Positions 36,128 through 44,279 of a stretch of 64,000 nucleotides of DNA are shown here, one piece after another. The stretch's first letter is position 1; the number at the start of each line of letters is the position of its first letter. Below the pieces are notes generated by a model that saw only the letters and a program-made list of their open reading frames with translations, was not told the DNA's origin and searched no databases. A program made the position numbers and the translations under genes. Source of the stretch: Rhizobium tropici CIAT 899 (GTDB lineage Bacteria > Pseudomonadota > Alphaproteobacteria > Rhizobiales > Rhizobiaceae); assembly GCF_000330885.1 (NCBI RefSeq), contig NC_020062.1, forward strand, positions 256,374 to 320,373, given 5' to 3'.

Positions 36128-37507
36128 TCAGAATTCTACTGTTGCAAGTGCCGCCTCGGCTGCGGCAAACAGCGCGGCCTCATCCAGTCCGGTGAATTCG
36201 CCGTTCTGCCAGACGATACGTCCGTTGATCATGGTCAGATCGGTCGGCATGCCGATCCCGACCTTGGCAATCAGGCTCAGCGGGTCATGCCGTGTCCCGA
36301 CATAGTCCATCCGCCGTGTATCGATTGCGAAGAGGTCGGCCGCCATGCCCGGCGCGAGACGCCCGATATCCGTGCGTCCCAGCAGGCTCGCGCCGCCGCT
36401 TGTCGCATATTGCAGAAAGTCGAGCGGGGCAGGGACGGCATGCGCACGCGTCGAGGCCGTCAGGCACTGCAGCATGTAGGCGGAATGGATGCAATGCATG
36501 AGGTTCGAGTTGTCGTTCGATGCCGCTCCATCACAACCAAGGCCGATACGCAACCCGAAGGCCTGCATCGCCGGGATATCGGTCACCTCGGCGCCGACGA
36601 GGTAGACCGGCTCTGGGCAATGGGAGACGCCCGTGCCGCTCGCCGCCATCTTGCGCAACTCGTCATGCGTCAGTTCCCAGCAATGGGCATAGAACGTATC
36701 GGGGCCGGCAAAACCCAATTCGGCGCAATAGTCGACCGTGCGCATACCGTGCCGCGCCTCAATGACGGGGCTTTCACCTTCACCGACATGTGTGTGCAGC
36801 TGCACGCCGCGATCGCGCGCCAGCGCGACCGATTCGACGAAGGTTTCGCGATAGCAATTGACCGGCTGGCAAGGCGCGACCACCACCTGGCGCATGCTGA
36901 AGGGGCCGGCATCGTGATAGCTGTCGATCAGCCGCGCGCAATCGGCGATGAATTCGTCGGTGGTTTCGAGCATGGCGTCCGGGATCGTCGACCCCTCGGA
37001 TTTCGGTAGGGTGTTGCCGCCACGGCCTGCGTGAAAGCGCATGCCAAGAAGGTCGGCCGCCTCGAACTGACGGTCGATCAGGCGCTTTCCCGCATGGCGG
37101 GGGAAGCAATATTGATGGTCGAAGGCGGTGGTGCAGCCGTGCTTGATCATCTCGGCCATGGCGGTGACCGAGGAATGATAGAAGCAATCCTCCGTCAGTC
37201 GCGAGAAGATCGGATAGATCCGGTCGAGCCATTCGATGACAGAAAGTTTCGTCCAGTCGAGATCCGCCCGGTTGCGCACGAAGCACTGAAAGAAGTGGTG
37301 ATGGGTGTTGACCAGCCCCGGATAGACGAACCAGCCGGATGCGTCTCGCACCACAGTGCCCTCGGGCAGCACGCTTAGCGACAGGTTTTCTCCAATCGCC
37401 TGGAGCGCCGGGCCGTTGGTGAGCAGGTCGACGTTCCGGCGCACGCTCGGTCCCTTGCCCTCATCGACGATCACAGCCGCGCAATTCTTCAGGAGATAGC
37501 CGGTCAT
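36128..37507 (-). CDS. Amidohydrolase, 8-oxoguanine deaminase-like
   Basis: This 459-residue metal-dependent hydrolase belongs to the amidohydrolase branch that holds 8-oxoguanine deaminase, guanine deaminase and the triazine hydrolases. The HxH metal site is H69/H71 in GLVNTHHHFFQCF. Further ligands are the His in LHTHVGEGESPV, the His in FYAHCWELTHDEL and the Asp in GLGCDGAASNDNSNL. This last pattern (CDGxASND) is the one I associate with the 8-oxoguanine deaminase/AtzA group. It would remove an exocyclic amino group from a purine- or pterin-like ring. It starts five bases after the GST-like gene, in the operon with a BMP importer and the split Rieske oxygenase. The substrate may be a modified guanine. 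Confidence 0.85.
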   Translation of the reverse strand: MTGYLLKNCAAVIVDEGKGPSVRRNVDLLTNGPALQAIGENLSLSVLPEGTVVRDASGWFVYPGLVNTHHHFFQCFVRNRADLDWTKLSVIEWLDRIYPIFSRLTEDCFYHSSVTAMAEMIKHGCTTAFDHQYCFPRHAGKRLIDRQFEAADLLGMRFHAGRGGNTLPKSEGSTIPDAMLETTDEFIADCARLIDSYHDAGPFSMRQVVVAPCQPVNCYRETFVESVALARDRGVQLHTHVGEGESPVIEARHGMRTVDYCAELGFAGPDTFYAHCWELTHDELRKMAASGTGVSHCPEPVYLVGAEVTDIPAMQAFGLRIGLGCDGAASNDNSNLMHCIHSAYMLQCLTASTRAHAVPAPLDFLQYATSGGASLLGRTDIGRLAPGMAADLFAIDTRRMDYVGTRHDPLSLIAKVGIGMPTDLTMINGRIVWQNGEFTGLDEAALFAAAEAALATVEF

Positions 37508-37511
37508 TCCA

Positions 37512-38168
37512 TCACGTCTCCCCTGCCGGATGCGGATCGGGTTTCAGCTCGTGCAGGCGGTGAATGCCGGGCATTTCGATGAAACCGGGCAGGCTGCGGA
37601 TTGCACGCATCCAGAGCCGGATCAATGGGTAGGGGTCAAGCGAGATGCCGCCGTCAGGCGCCAGCGCGACGTAAGGGAAGCAGGCGATATCGGCGATGGT
37701 CACTCGGCTTCCTGCGAGAAATTGCATGCCGCGTTCGCCCTGTTCGAAGAGGCCAACTTCGAGCTCGCGCAATGCCGCAATCCCCTGAGCCTGTAGAACC
37801 TTGATATTTCCCGGTCGCAGGAGCATTTCGTGGAGCCGCGCACCACCAAGATTGGCCGTCAGGCGATGCGAAAAGGAGAGCCATTGCTGTACGCGCGCCC
37901 TCTCCTGCGGCGAATCCCGGCCCAGCCATTCCGGCGCAGAATTGGCAGCGAGATAGGCAAGTATGGCGGAGGATTCGGTGAGCACGAGATCGCCATCTTC
38001 GAGGATCGGGATGGAGCCTGCCGGATTGAGCGCCAGAAGCTCCGGCCCGCGATGCTCCGCGCCGGGATGGAAATCGACCGGCCGGATGTCCAGCTTGATG
38101 CCGAGGATCGCGGCCATCAGCCGGACCTTGTAGCAACTCGGCGATAGAACATAATCGTAGAGCTTCAT
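37512..38168 (-). CDS. Glutathione S-transferase-like protein
   Basis: This 218-residue protein has a thioredoxin-fold N-terminal domain (KLYDYVLSPSCYKVRLMAAILG; cis-Pro in GSIPIL; gamma-glutamyl-binding pair in TESSAILAYL) and an all-helical C-terminal domain. These are cytosolic GST features. Its ATG overlaps the stop of the Rieske-less oxygenase gene (ATGA), so the two proteins are made together. In Pseudomonas putida CBB5 a GST-like protein, NdmE, is required structurally for the Rieske-less oxygenase NdmC. By analogy this protein may be an oxygenase partner and not a detoxifying enzyme; ordinary GST activity cannot be excluded. Confidence 0.85.
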   Translation of the reverse strand: MKLYDYVLSPSCYKVRLMAAILGIKLDIRPVDFHPGAEHRGPELLALNPAGSIPILEDGDLVLTESSAILAYLAANSAPEWLGRDSPQERARVQQWLSFSHRLTANLGGARLHEMLLRPGNIKVLQAQGIAALRELEVGLFEQGERGMQFLAGSRVTIADIACFPYVALAPDGGISLDPYPLIRLWMRAIRSLPGFIEMPGIHRLHELKPDPHPAGET

Positions 38169-39010
38169 TGTGCGACCAACTGTGCGCCGTAGGTATAGTT
38201 GTGGCGCTTGAGCCATCGCCGGTAGGCGACCGAGGTAAGGTCGGCCCTTGTCGGAATTTCCATGCCGGGATCGAGCGGAAGAAGCACGGGTATCTGGTTC
38301 TCAAGGATCGAGCGATCCTGCAGGAAGATCGTCTGCTGAAAGTGGATGAGGTCCGTCATCGGCGTTTCGTCATCGAAGAGCGCCATCCACGGCCACACGT
38401 CGCAGAGATCTTCGGCAAGAGGCTGGACGAACAAGGTTATGACGTCCCATTCGCTGGGGCGCGGAGGGCATGTCTTGTAGAGGACGGAACAGGTCGGGGC
38501 TGGCACGCGGTACATATATTCGGTCGTAATGCCGCCGGTCGCGGATTTTGCAGCCTGCGGCTGGTAGAATTTTACTTGCGTTGCCCAGACTTCATCGACA
38601 CCCTCGCGGATCTCGACCTTATAGTTTTCGACTTCCGTATGCGGTTCCGCACCGAGGATGTCGGTGTGGACAAAGGGAAAATGCGCGATGTCGAGAAAGT
38701 TCTCTACGGCGCGAAGCGGCGAGCAGCGCACGCGGACCACGCCGACATCGACGAAGCGCCGGCCCGGCTGATCGGCCTCCGGAATGGCGAAAAGCTCCTT
38801 CTCCGGGTTCCCGAGGGAGGACCAGACATGGCCATACCGCACGCGGACGGGGAGGGTCCGTCCATTGCCCGTCGCCACACGAGCATTCCCATCCTGATCG
38901 CGCGCGACCTCGATCGCCTCGCCCATTAGCCAGGTCTTGCTTCCCTTCTCGCTGAGCTGGCTGAAGAGGCCGACAGGATACCATTCATCGATCATGGCGC
39001 CGCCTTTCAT
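38165..39010 (-). CDS. Rieske-oxygenase catalytic subunit lacking a Rieske domain
   Basis: This 281-residue protein has the mononuclear non-heme iron domain of aromatic-ring/N-demethylating oxygenases. NFLDIAHFPFVHTDILG supplies N104, D107 and the iron ligands H110 and H115; QDRSILENQ supplies the probable third ligand, D232. The N-terminal strand (WYPVGLFSQL, then WLMGEAIEVARDQDGNARV) matches the edge of a Rieske domain. It then jumps straight to LPVRVRYGHVWSSLGNP, so the CxH...CxxH cluster is missing. The cluster is on the preceding gene product. This is the arrangement of NdmC, the caffeine-pathway N7-demethylase oxygenase. ATGA overlaps on both sides couple it to the Rieske gene and the GST-like gene. 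Substrate unknown; an N-methylated or other purine is my inference. Confidence 0.82.
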   Translation of the reverse strand: MKGGAMIDEWYPVGLFSQLSEKGSKTWLMGEAIEVARDQDGNARVATGNGRTLPVRVRYGHVWSSLGNPEKELFAIPEADQPGRRFVDVGVVRVRCSPLRAVENFLDIAHFPFVHTDILGAEPHTEVENYKVEIREGVDEVWATQVKFYQPQAAKSATGGITTEYMYRVPAPTCSVLYKTCPPRPSEWDVITLFVQPLAEDLCDVWPWMALFDDETPMTDLIHFQQTIFLQDRSILENQIPVLLPLDPGMEIPTRADLTSVAYRRWLKRHNYTYGAQLVAQ

Positions 39011-39651
39011 TCCGCGATCTCCCTATGGCGCTCTTCCGCCGCACGGCGGATGGATTCGACAGTCCGGGATGCCGCAATGCGGTCTGCCGGGCTGCGATCC
39101 CTGTCGATCATGAGAAGTAGGAGCGTATGCTTCTCCTGTGGTGCCAGAAGCAACCCGATCCAGGGAAATTCCGGCAGGCGGATCAGCCCCCTCGCATCGA
39201 TCTTCGCCCCTGCCGTGGCCTCGATTGCCGCGACATCCGCGTCCACGCTCAGAGAGCGTAAAGGGGCAAGTTCGTCGAGCTGTGGAGGCTGCGTTGCCGG
39301 CTGTCCGACGGCTGCCCATAAGATACCACCCGCTTCTTCAATTTGCTGGACCGCGACGCGGATGGTTTCCGGGGGAACCAGATCCGGATGGGCGGGAATG
39401 CGAATACATCCGCCTGACACCGAATAGCTCCAACCGTGATAGATGCAGGACAGCGCTTCGCCGCGGACGAAGCCATGCGACAATCTCATTCCGCGATGCG
39501 GACAGCGATCGGAAGATGCAGTTGCGCGGCCCGACTGACTGCGCCATAGGGCAATCGGGCCAACCGATGTCCAGGCCGGTATGACGGTCCCTGGCGGCAG
39601 ATCAGAGGAAAGGGCGACTGGCGCCCAGGATCCGATCCCATCAAATGGCAT
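39007..39651 (-). CDS. Stand-alone Rieske [2Fe-2S] protein
   Basis: This 214-residue protein has one Rieske domain: C50-P-H52 and C69-I-Y-H72 in DRCPHRGMRLSHG and LSCIYHGWSYSVSGG coordinate the [2Fe-2S] cluster. The C-terminal part (about 110-214) resembles fragments of an oxygenase C-terminal domain but has no HxxxxH iron site. It should pass electrons to the mononuclear iron of the next gene product, with which it overlaps by four bases (ATGA). It is the first gene of the operon as far as I can see. No flavin reductase is in the window, so one must be supplied from elsewhere. Confidence 0.83.
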   Translation of the reverse strand: MPFDGIGSWAPVALSSDLPPGTVIPAWTSVGPIALWRSQSGRATASSDRCPHRGMRLSHGFVRGEALSCIYHGWSYSVSGGCIRIPAHPDLVPPETIRVAVQQIEEAGGILWAAVGQPATQPPQLDELAPLRSLSVDADVAAIEATAGAKIDARGLIRLPEFPWIGLLLAPQEKHTLLLLMIDRDRSPADRIAASRTVESIRRAAEERHREIAE

Positions 39652-39790
39652 AGCCTTAACTCTCTTAATTTCACCAATGACTTAGCGCCGCTGGTCATCG
39701 GCAGGCGCCGATGCCTGCATCCCCGTAGCGCTTAAAGGTTTTGCATAAATAATTCGCATTGGCAACAATGATTAAATAAAAGGCAATAGA

Positions 39791-40075
39791 TCAGGAATTT
39801 CTAAGATGCGATGGCTGCGGGTCATTCATGACCCTGCGCTGAATCTCGTCTACCCAGACGTCGATCGGACCGAGTGAGCAGCCCATTTCCAGCATGTCGA
39901 TCAGTTCCGCAGGCCCGGTGACCTCAAGTTCGATCCGGTCCGCATCGGAATGGAAAAACCTCTGCGAAAGCCCGAGCTTGTTGGCGTGACGCTGGATCCA
40001 GGGGACGAACGAGGCTGCGTTAAGATCGCCCAGTATCGTCATGCGTTCCCGAAATTCACCTTGCGGCACGTGCAT
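39791..40075 (-). CDS. Acylphosphatase-like protein, catalytic residues apparently lost
   Basis: This small protein of 94 residues (from the ATG at 40075 with AAGGAT upstream) matches the acylphosphatase fold in length and pattern: MTILGDLNAASFVPWIQRHANKLGL, then a beta-rich middle with ELEVTGPAELIDML and a C-terminal GPIDVWVDEIQR. Active acylphosphatases need an Arg in the GxVQGVxFR loop and an Asn near position 41. Here that loop reads GDLNAASFVP, and I see no matching Arg or Asn, so the protein is probably not an acylphosphatase. It lies 139 bases upstream of the Rieske gene, on the same strand, and downstream of the oligopeptide-importer operon. Function unknown. Confidence 0.65.
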   Translation of the reverse strand: MHVPQGEFRERMTILGDLNAASFVPWIQRHANKLGLSQRFFHSDADRIELEVTGPAELIDMLEMGCSLGPIDVWVDEIQRRVMNDPQPSHLRNS

Positions 40076-40156
40076 TCGCCAATGATCCTTGCCTTGCGTC
40101 AAGATGACAGAATAACCGCTTCGTGGGTTTGCGAAAGGGGCATCTTACAAAGCAAT

Positions 40157-40184
40157 GCTCCGCCGCCCCTGTGGACAGCGGAGC
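40157..40184 (-). terminator. Weak hairpin after the oligopeptide-importer operon
   Basis: GCTCCGC (40157-40163) and GCGGAGC (40178-40184) can pair around a 14-base loop, 11 bases beyond the stop of the binding-protein gene. There is no T-run, so it would be at best a weak terminator or an RNA-stabilising hairpin. Confidence 0.3.
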
Positions 40185-40194
40185 TGGGGGCATG

Positions 40195-41709
40195 TCAATT
40201 CTTGACCGTATCTTCCAGGAAGAAGCGGCCGAGCGGGTTTTGATGGAAATTATCGACGTTCTTGCGCGCGACGTTGATGTAGGGGCTGTAGTAGAGATCG
40301 ATCCAGTTGACGTCGTCCTTCGCCATCTTCTGCAGATCGACATACATCTCTTCGCGCTTCTTGGGATCGAGCTCCAGGCGGGCCTTGGCAACCAGCTCCT
40401 TCACGGCCTCATTCTTGTAGTTGGTTGAATAGTTGTTGTTGGAATCGTGACCGAGCACGAAGGTCGTCTTCTGGTCCGGATCGAGGATATCGTTGGTCCA
40501 GTAGTTGACTGAGATGTCGTAATCTCCGGCAACCGTCATGTCCCATTCCTGGCTGGGATCCACCTTCTGCAATTTGGCTGTGATGCCGGCCTTGGCAAGC
40601 TGCTGCTGCACCAGGACGGCCGTCTGTTCATCCACTTCATCGCCGGCGCGAATGAGGTAGGTCAGCGTCAGGTTGGAAACGCCTGCTGCCGAAAGCATTT
40701 GCTTGGCCTTCTCCGGATCGTAGGGGCGTTGCGGATTATCCGCATAGTAATACAAGGCGCCCTTCGGAATGTAGGAATTGGCGACCGTGCCCTGATGGAA
40801 GGTAACGGCGTCGACGATCGCCTTCTTGTCGATCGCCATGTCGAGGGCCTGGCGGACTTCCTTCTTGCCGAGATCGCCATGGGCGTGGTTGATCAAGAGG
40901 TGATCCTCACGCGTGGACGGATCGATCAGCACGTTGAGGTTCGGGTCCTTTTTCAGCTCTTCGACGCGCGAGAACGGCACGAAAATGGCGGTATCGAGCT
41001 GGCCGGCCTGCACGTTCAGCATCCGGGTGTTGTCGTCCGGTACCGAGATCCATTCGACGCCGTCGAGCTTGACGCGGTCGGCCTGCCAGAAATTCGGATT
41101 CTTCTTCAGGATGATGCGATCGCCGCGGCGCCATTCCTCGACGGAAAAGGCGCCCGAGGCGATCGGCTTTTCGGCATAGGCATCAGCGCCTAAGGATTGC
41201 ATGCCGGCCTTCGAGATGACCGAGGCATTCGGAAGCGCCAACGTCGACAGGAAGGGTGCCGATGCGTGCTTGAGCTTGATCGTCAGCGTGTGTGGATCAG
41301 TCGCGACGGCGGTATCGATGACCTTGTAGGAATCGCTCCAGAGCGACGCCGGATCATCGCGGATGCGCAGCAGGCTGAAGGCTGCATCATCAGCCGTCAG
41401 CGGCGAGCCATCGGAAAATTTCGCATCGCGGATCTTGAAGACATAAGTCAAGCCGTCCTCCGAGGCGGTCCAGCTTTCCGCGAGACCCGGTTCCAGCTTC
41501 GTGCCCGTCTTGTCGACGCGCACCAGCACGTCGTAAACGTTTGAGAACACCCAGTTGTCGATATTCTGCGCCGTCTTGATCGGATCGAACGTTGTCGAAT
41601 CCTCGCGGCGCCCGATGGTCAGCACGCCGGCGGCTTCGGCGTAGCTCGCGCTCAACGTCAAACCGGCGAGAATTGCGGCAAGCCCGATTGTTTTCCACTT
41701 GTTGATCAT
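40195..41709 (-). CDS. Oligopeptide/dipeptide ABC transporter substrate-binding protein
   Basis: This 504-residue periplasmic protein of solute-binding family 5 (DppA/OppA/NikA type) has a signal peptide (MINKWKTIGLAAILAGLTL, cleavage near YAEAA). Typical segments are STTFDPIKTAQNIDNWVFSNVYD, GLAESWTASEDGLTYVFKIRDAKFSDGSPL and KKEVRQALDMAIDKKAI. It is the last gene of an operon that starts with a proline-iminopeptidase-type hydrolase next to a plant-responsive LuxR solo. In Pseudomonas PipR loci the equivalent transporter takes up the plant-derived inducer. A peptide or an ethanolamine-derived amide are possible ligands here. Confidence 0.9.
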   Translation of the reverse strand: MINKWKTIGLAAILAGLTLSASYAEAAGVLTIGRREDSTTFDPIKTAQNIDNWVFSNVYDVLVRVDKTGTKLEPGLAESWTASEDGLTYVFKIRDAKFSDGSPLTADDAAFSLLRIRDDPASLWSDSYKVIDTAVATDPHTLTIKLKHASAPFLSTLALPNASVISKAGMQSLGADAYAEKPIASGAFSVEEWRRGDRIILKKNPNFWQADRVKLDGVEWISVPDDNTRMLNVQAGQLDTAIFVPFSRVEELKKDPNLNVLIDPSTREDHLLINHAHGDLGKKEVRQALDMAIDKKAIVDAVTFHQGTVANSYIPKGALYYYADNPQRPYDPEKAKQMLSAAGVSNLTLTYLIRAGDEVDEQTAVLVQQQLAKAGITAKLQKVDPSQEWDMTVAGDYDISVNYWTNDILDPDQKTTFVLGHDSNNNYSTNYKNEAVKELVAKARLELDPKKREEMYVDLQKMAKDDVNWIDLYYSPYINVARKNVDNFHQNPLGRFFLEDTVKN

Positions 41710-41727
41710 GAATTCGTCCCTTCGTTG

Positions 41728-43431
41728 TTATCGCATGCGTTTGGCTGATTGTGTCTGCCCGGCCGGTGCCGCGTCGCGTTCGCCATGCAGGGGCCTGTCC
41801 GGATCGATATCGGGAATGGCTGCAATGAGCGCTGCGGTATAGGCATGTTTCGGGTGGGAGAAGATCTCCTGCGAGCGGCCTTCCTCGACGATCTCGCCGC
41901 GATACATCACGACGGTCCGCTCACAGAGATTGCGCACGATGGCGAGGTCGTGGGCGATGAAGATCAAGGTCAGGTTCATCCGACGCGTCAGTTCACGGAA
42001 GAGATCGATGATCTGCGCCTGGATGGTGACATCGAGGGCGGCCACACATTCGTCGGCGATGATAAGCTTCGGGTCGACCGCAAGCGCCCTTGCAATGCCG
42101 GCGCGCTGGCATTGGCCGCCGCTCATGCTGCGCGGCTTGCGATCGGCGAATTCGCGCTCCAGCCCGACGAGATCGAGCAATTCGCCGATGCGTGCGGGGA
42201 TCTCAGCCTTTGCGACCTTGCCCTGGACTTTCAGCACCTCGGCAAGCGTCTGGCCGATCGTCAGGCGCGGGTTGAGTGCGTTGAACGGATCCTGGAAGAC
42301 CATGGCGGTTTCTCGCCGGAGCCTTGCGAGGCCGGCGCTCTTCTGCTGGGTCAGATCGATACCGTCGAAAGTGACATGGCCGGAGGAAATCGGGGTAAGG
42401 CCGAGAATTGCACGGGCAAGCGTGCTCTTGCCGCTGCCGGATTCTCCCACGATCCCGATGGTTTCGCCCGGCATGATCTGCAGGCTGACGCCGGAAACGG
42501 CGCTGAGCGTCTTTGCGCCGCTGCCCTTTAAGAAACCGCCACCGACCCTGAAGTCGACACGCAAGTCATCGATTTCGAGAAGCGGCTTGGTTGACCTCTC
42601 CGGCCTTGCGGGTTCCGACTGCGTCATTGCAGCTTCGTCGGGCAGGGAAGGGTGGCTGTTGATCAAATCGATCGTATAGGGATTTTCAGGCCGGCTGAGG
42701 ATCGTCCTTTTGAGACCCTGTTCAAGCAGCCGGCCGCTGCGCATGACGGCGATCCTGTCGCAGGTCTGGGCGACGATGCCGAGATCGTGGGTGATGAGGA
42801 TGATCGAGAGCCCGCGCTTGTCGCGAATGTCGATCAGCAGCCGCAGGATCTGCGCCTGGATGGTGACGTCGAGGGCCGTCGTCGGCTCGTCGGCGATCAG
42901 GATCTTCGGGTTGCAGGAGAGCGCGACGCCGATCATCGCACGCTGCCGCATTCCGCCGGAAAACTCGTGCGGATAGCTGTCATACTGCCTGATGGGATCG
43001 GGAAAGCCGACCTGCTCAAGGATCTCGGTTGCGGCTGCGCGCGCCTCGCGCGTCTTGAGCCCCTGATGGTAGCGGATACCTTCGGCGATCTGGTCGCCGA
43101 TGCGCATAACGGGGTCGAGATGGCTCGTCGGATTCTGAAAGATCATGCCGATCTCGCCGCCGCGCACCTCAAGCATCTCCGCATCGCTGATTTCTGTAAG
43201 TTCGCGCCCTTCGAGCCGGATGGAGCCGCTTTCGATGTTCAGAAGCGACGATGGCAGCAGCCGCACGAGCGAGCGGCACAAGAGGCTCTTGCCCGAGCCG
43301 CTCTCGCCGACAAGACCGAGAATCTCGCCCTTGCTGAGATCGAGCGAAACGCTGTCGATCAGCTTGCGGGTGCCACCATCGAGTCTTGCCTTGACCACGA
43401 GGTCTCGAACGGAGAGCAGGGGGGCGCTCAT
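41728..43431 (-). CDS. Oligopeptide ABC transporter ATP-binding protein (fused DppD-DppF type)
   Basis: This 567-residue protein holds two complete ATPase domains. Domain 1 has Walker A GESGSGKSL, signature FSGGMRQRAMIGVAL and Walker B ILIADEPTTALD. Domain 2 has Walker A GESGSGKST, signature MSGGQCQRAGIARAL and Walker B LIIADECVAALD, with Cys replacing the usual Pro. Both resemble the separate DppD and DppF subunits; the fusion resembles GsiA. It overlaps the upstream permease gene by four bases and precedes the binding-protein gene by 18. Confidence 0.93.
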   Translation of the reverse strand: MSAPLLSVRDLVVKARLDGGTRKLIDSVSLDLSKGEILGLVGESGSGKSLLCRSLVRLLPSSLLNIESGSIRLEGRELTEISDAEMLEVRGGEIGMIFQNPTSHLDPVMRIGDQIAEGIRYHQGLKTREARAAATEILEQVGFPDPIRQYDSYPHEFSGGMRQRAMIGVALSCNPKILIADEPTTALDVTIQAQILRLLIDIRDKRGLSIILITHDLGIVAQTCDRIAVMRSGRLLEQGLKRTILSRPENPYTIDLINSHPSLPDEAAMTQSEPARPERSTKPLLEIDDLRVDFRVGGGFLKGSGAKTLSAVSGVSLQIMPGETIGIVGESGSGKSTLARAILGLTPISSGHVTFDGIDLTQQKSAGLARLRRETAMVFQDPFNALNPRLTIGQTLAEVLKVQGKVAKAEIPARIGELLDLVGLEREFADRKPRSMSGGQCQRAGIARALAVDPKLIIADECVAALDVTIQAQIIDLFRELTRRMNLTLIFIAHDLAIVRNLCERTVVMYRGEIVEEGRSQEIFSHPKHAYTAALIAAIPDIDPDRPLHGERDAAPAGQTQSAKRMR

Positions 43432-44279
43432 TCATGCACCCCCAGCAGCTCGCCGAGTGCATCGCCCAGCATGCTGAAGCCGAAGGCGAGGCAGACGATG
43501 GAAAGACCGGGAAACAGCGTGATCCACCAGGCCGTGGTGATGAAGCTCTGGCCTTCCGCCACCATGACGCCCCATTCGGCAAGCGGCGGCTGAACGCCGA
43601 GGCCGAGATAGCTGACGGCTGCACCGCTTAGGAGCACCAGCACGGCATCCGACATGGAAAAGACGATGGAGCCGGCAATGGCATTCGGCAGCAGGTGGCG
43701 GAACATGATCCGGGGACGGCTGAAGCCGAGGCTGACGGCAGCAACCGCATAGTCGCTGCCCTTCAGCACCAGCATCTGCGCGCGGATGAGGCGGGCATAC
43801 GAGACCCAGCCGACGAGGGCCATGGCAATATAGAAGCTGCTCAGCCCCGGTCCCAGAATGGCGATGATCGACAGCATCAGCACCAGGAAGGGGAAGGCGA
43901 GGATGATATCGACGATGCGCATGAAGAGCGCGTCGACAATGCCGCCGAAAAAGCCGGCAATGGTGCCGACCGTCGTGCCGATCAGAAACGGGAAGAGCAC
44001 GCCGATGACGGCGATCTGCAGATCGATGCGCGTACCCCAGATAACGCGGGAAAGAATATCGCGCCCGAAATTGTCCGTGCCGAACGGATGCAGGAACGAC
44101 GGCGCCTGCAGGCGCATATCGGCATTCTGAAAGATCGGGTCATAGGGCGCCACCATTGGCGCTGAAATCGCCAGAAAGAGAAAGAACAGAAGGATGCCGC
44201 CGCCAAGCGTCAGCGTCAGGTGCTTTCCGAAGAGCCTGTTCCAGCCGGGGGAGGCGACAACTGTCGTGTCGATGCTCAT
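43428..44279 (-). CDS. Oligopeptide ABC transporter permease (DppC type)
   Basis: This 283-residue membrane protein starts with a cytoplasmic segment and one helix, followed by PFGTDNFGRDILSRVIWGTRIDL, the conserved periplasmic motif of DppC/OppC permeases. Its ATPase-contact loop is VAAVSLGFSRPRIMFRHLLPNA. It overlaps the ATPase gene (four bases) and the preceding permease gene (four bases), so translation of the three is tightly coupled. Confidence 0.93.
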   Translation of the reverse strand: MSIDTTVVASPGWNRLFGKHLTLTLGGGILLFFLFLAISAPMVAPYDPIFQNADMRLQAPSFLHPFGTDNFGRDILSRVIWGTRIDLQIAVIGVLFPFLIGTTVGTIAGFFGGIVDALFMRIVDIILAFPFLVLMLSIIAILGPGLSSFYIAMALVGWVSYARLIRAQMLVLKGSDYAVAAVSLGFSRPRIMFRHLLPNAIAGSIVFSMSDAVLVLLSGAAVSYLGLGVQPPLAEWGVMVAEGQSFITTAWWITLFPGLSIVCLAFGFSMLGDALGELLGVHE

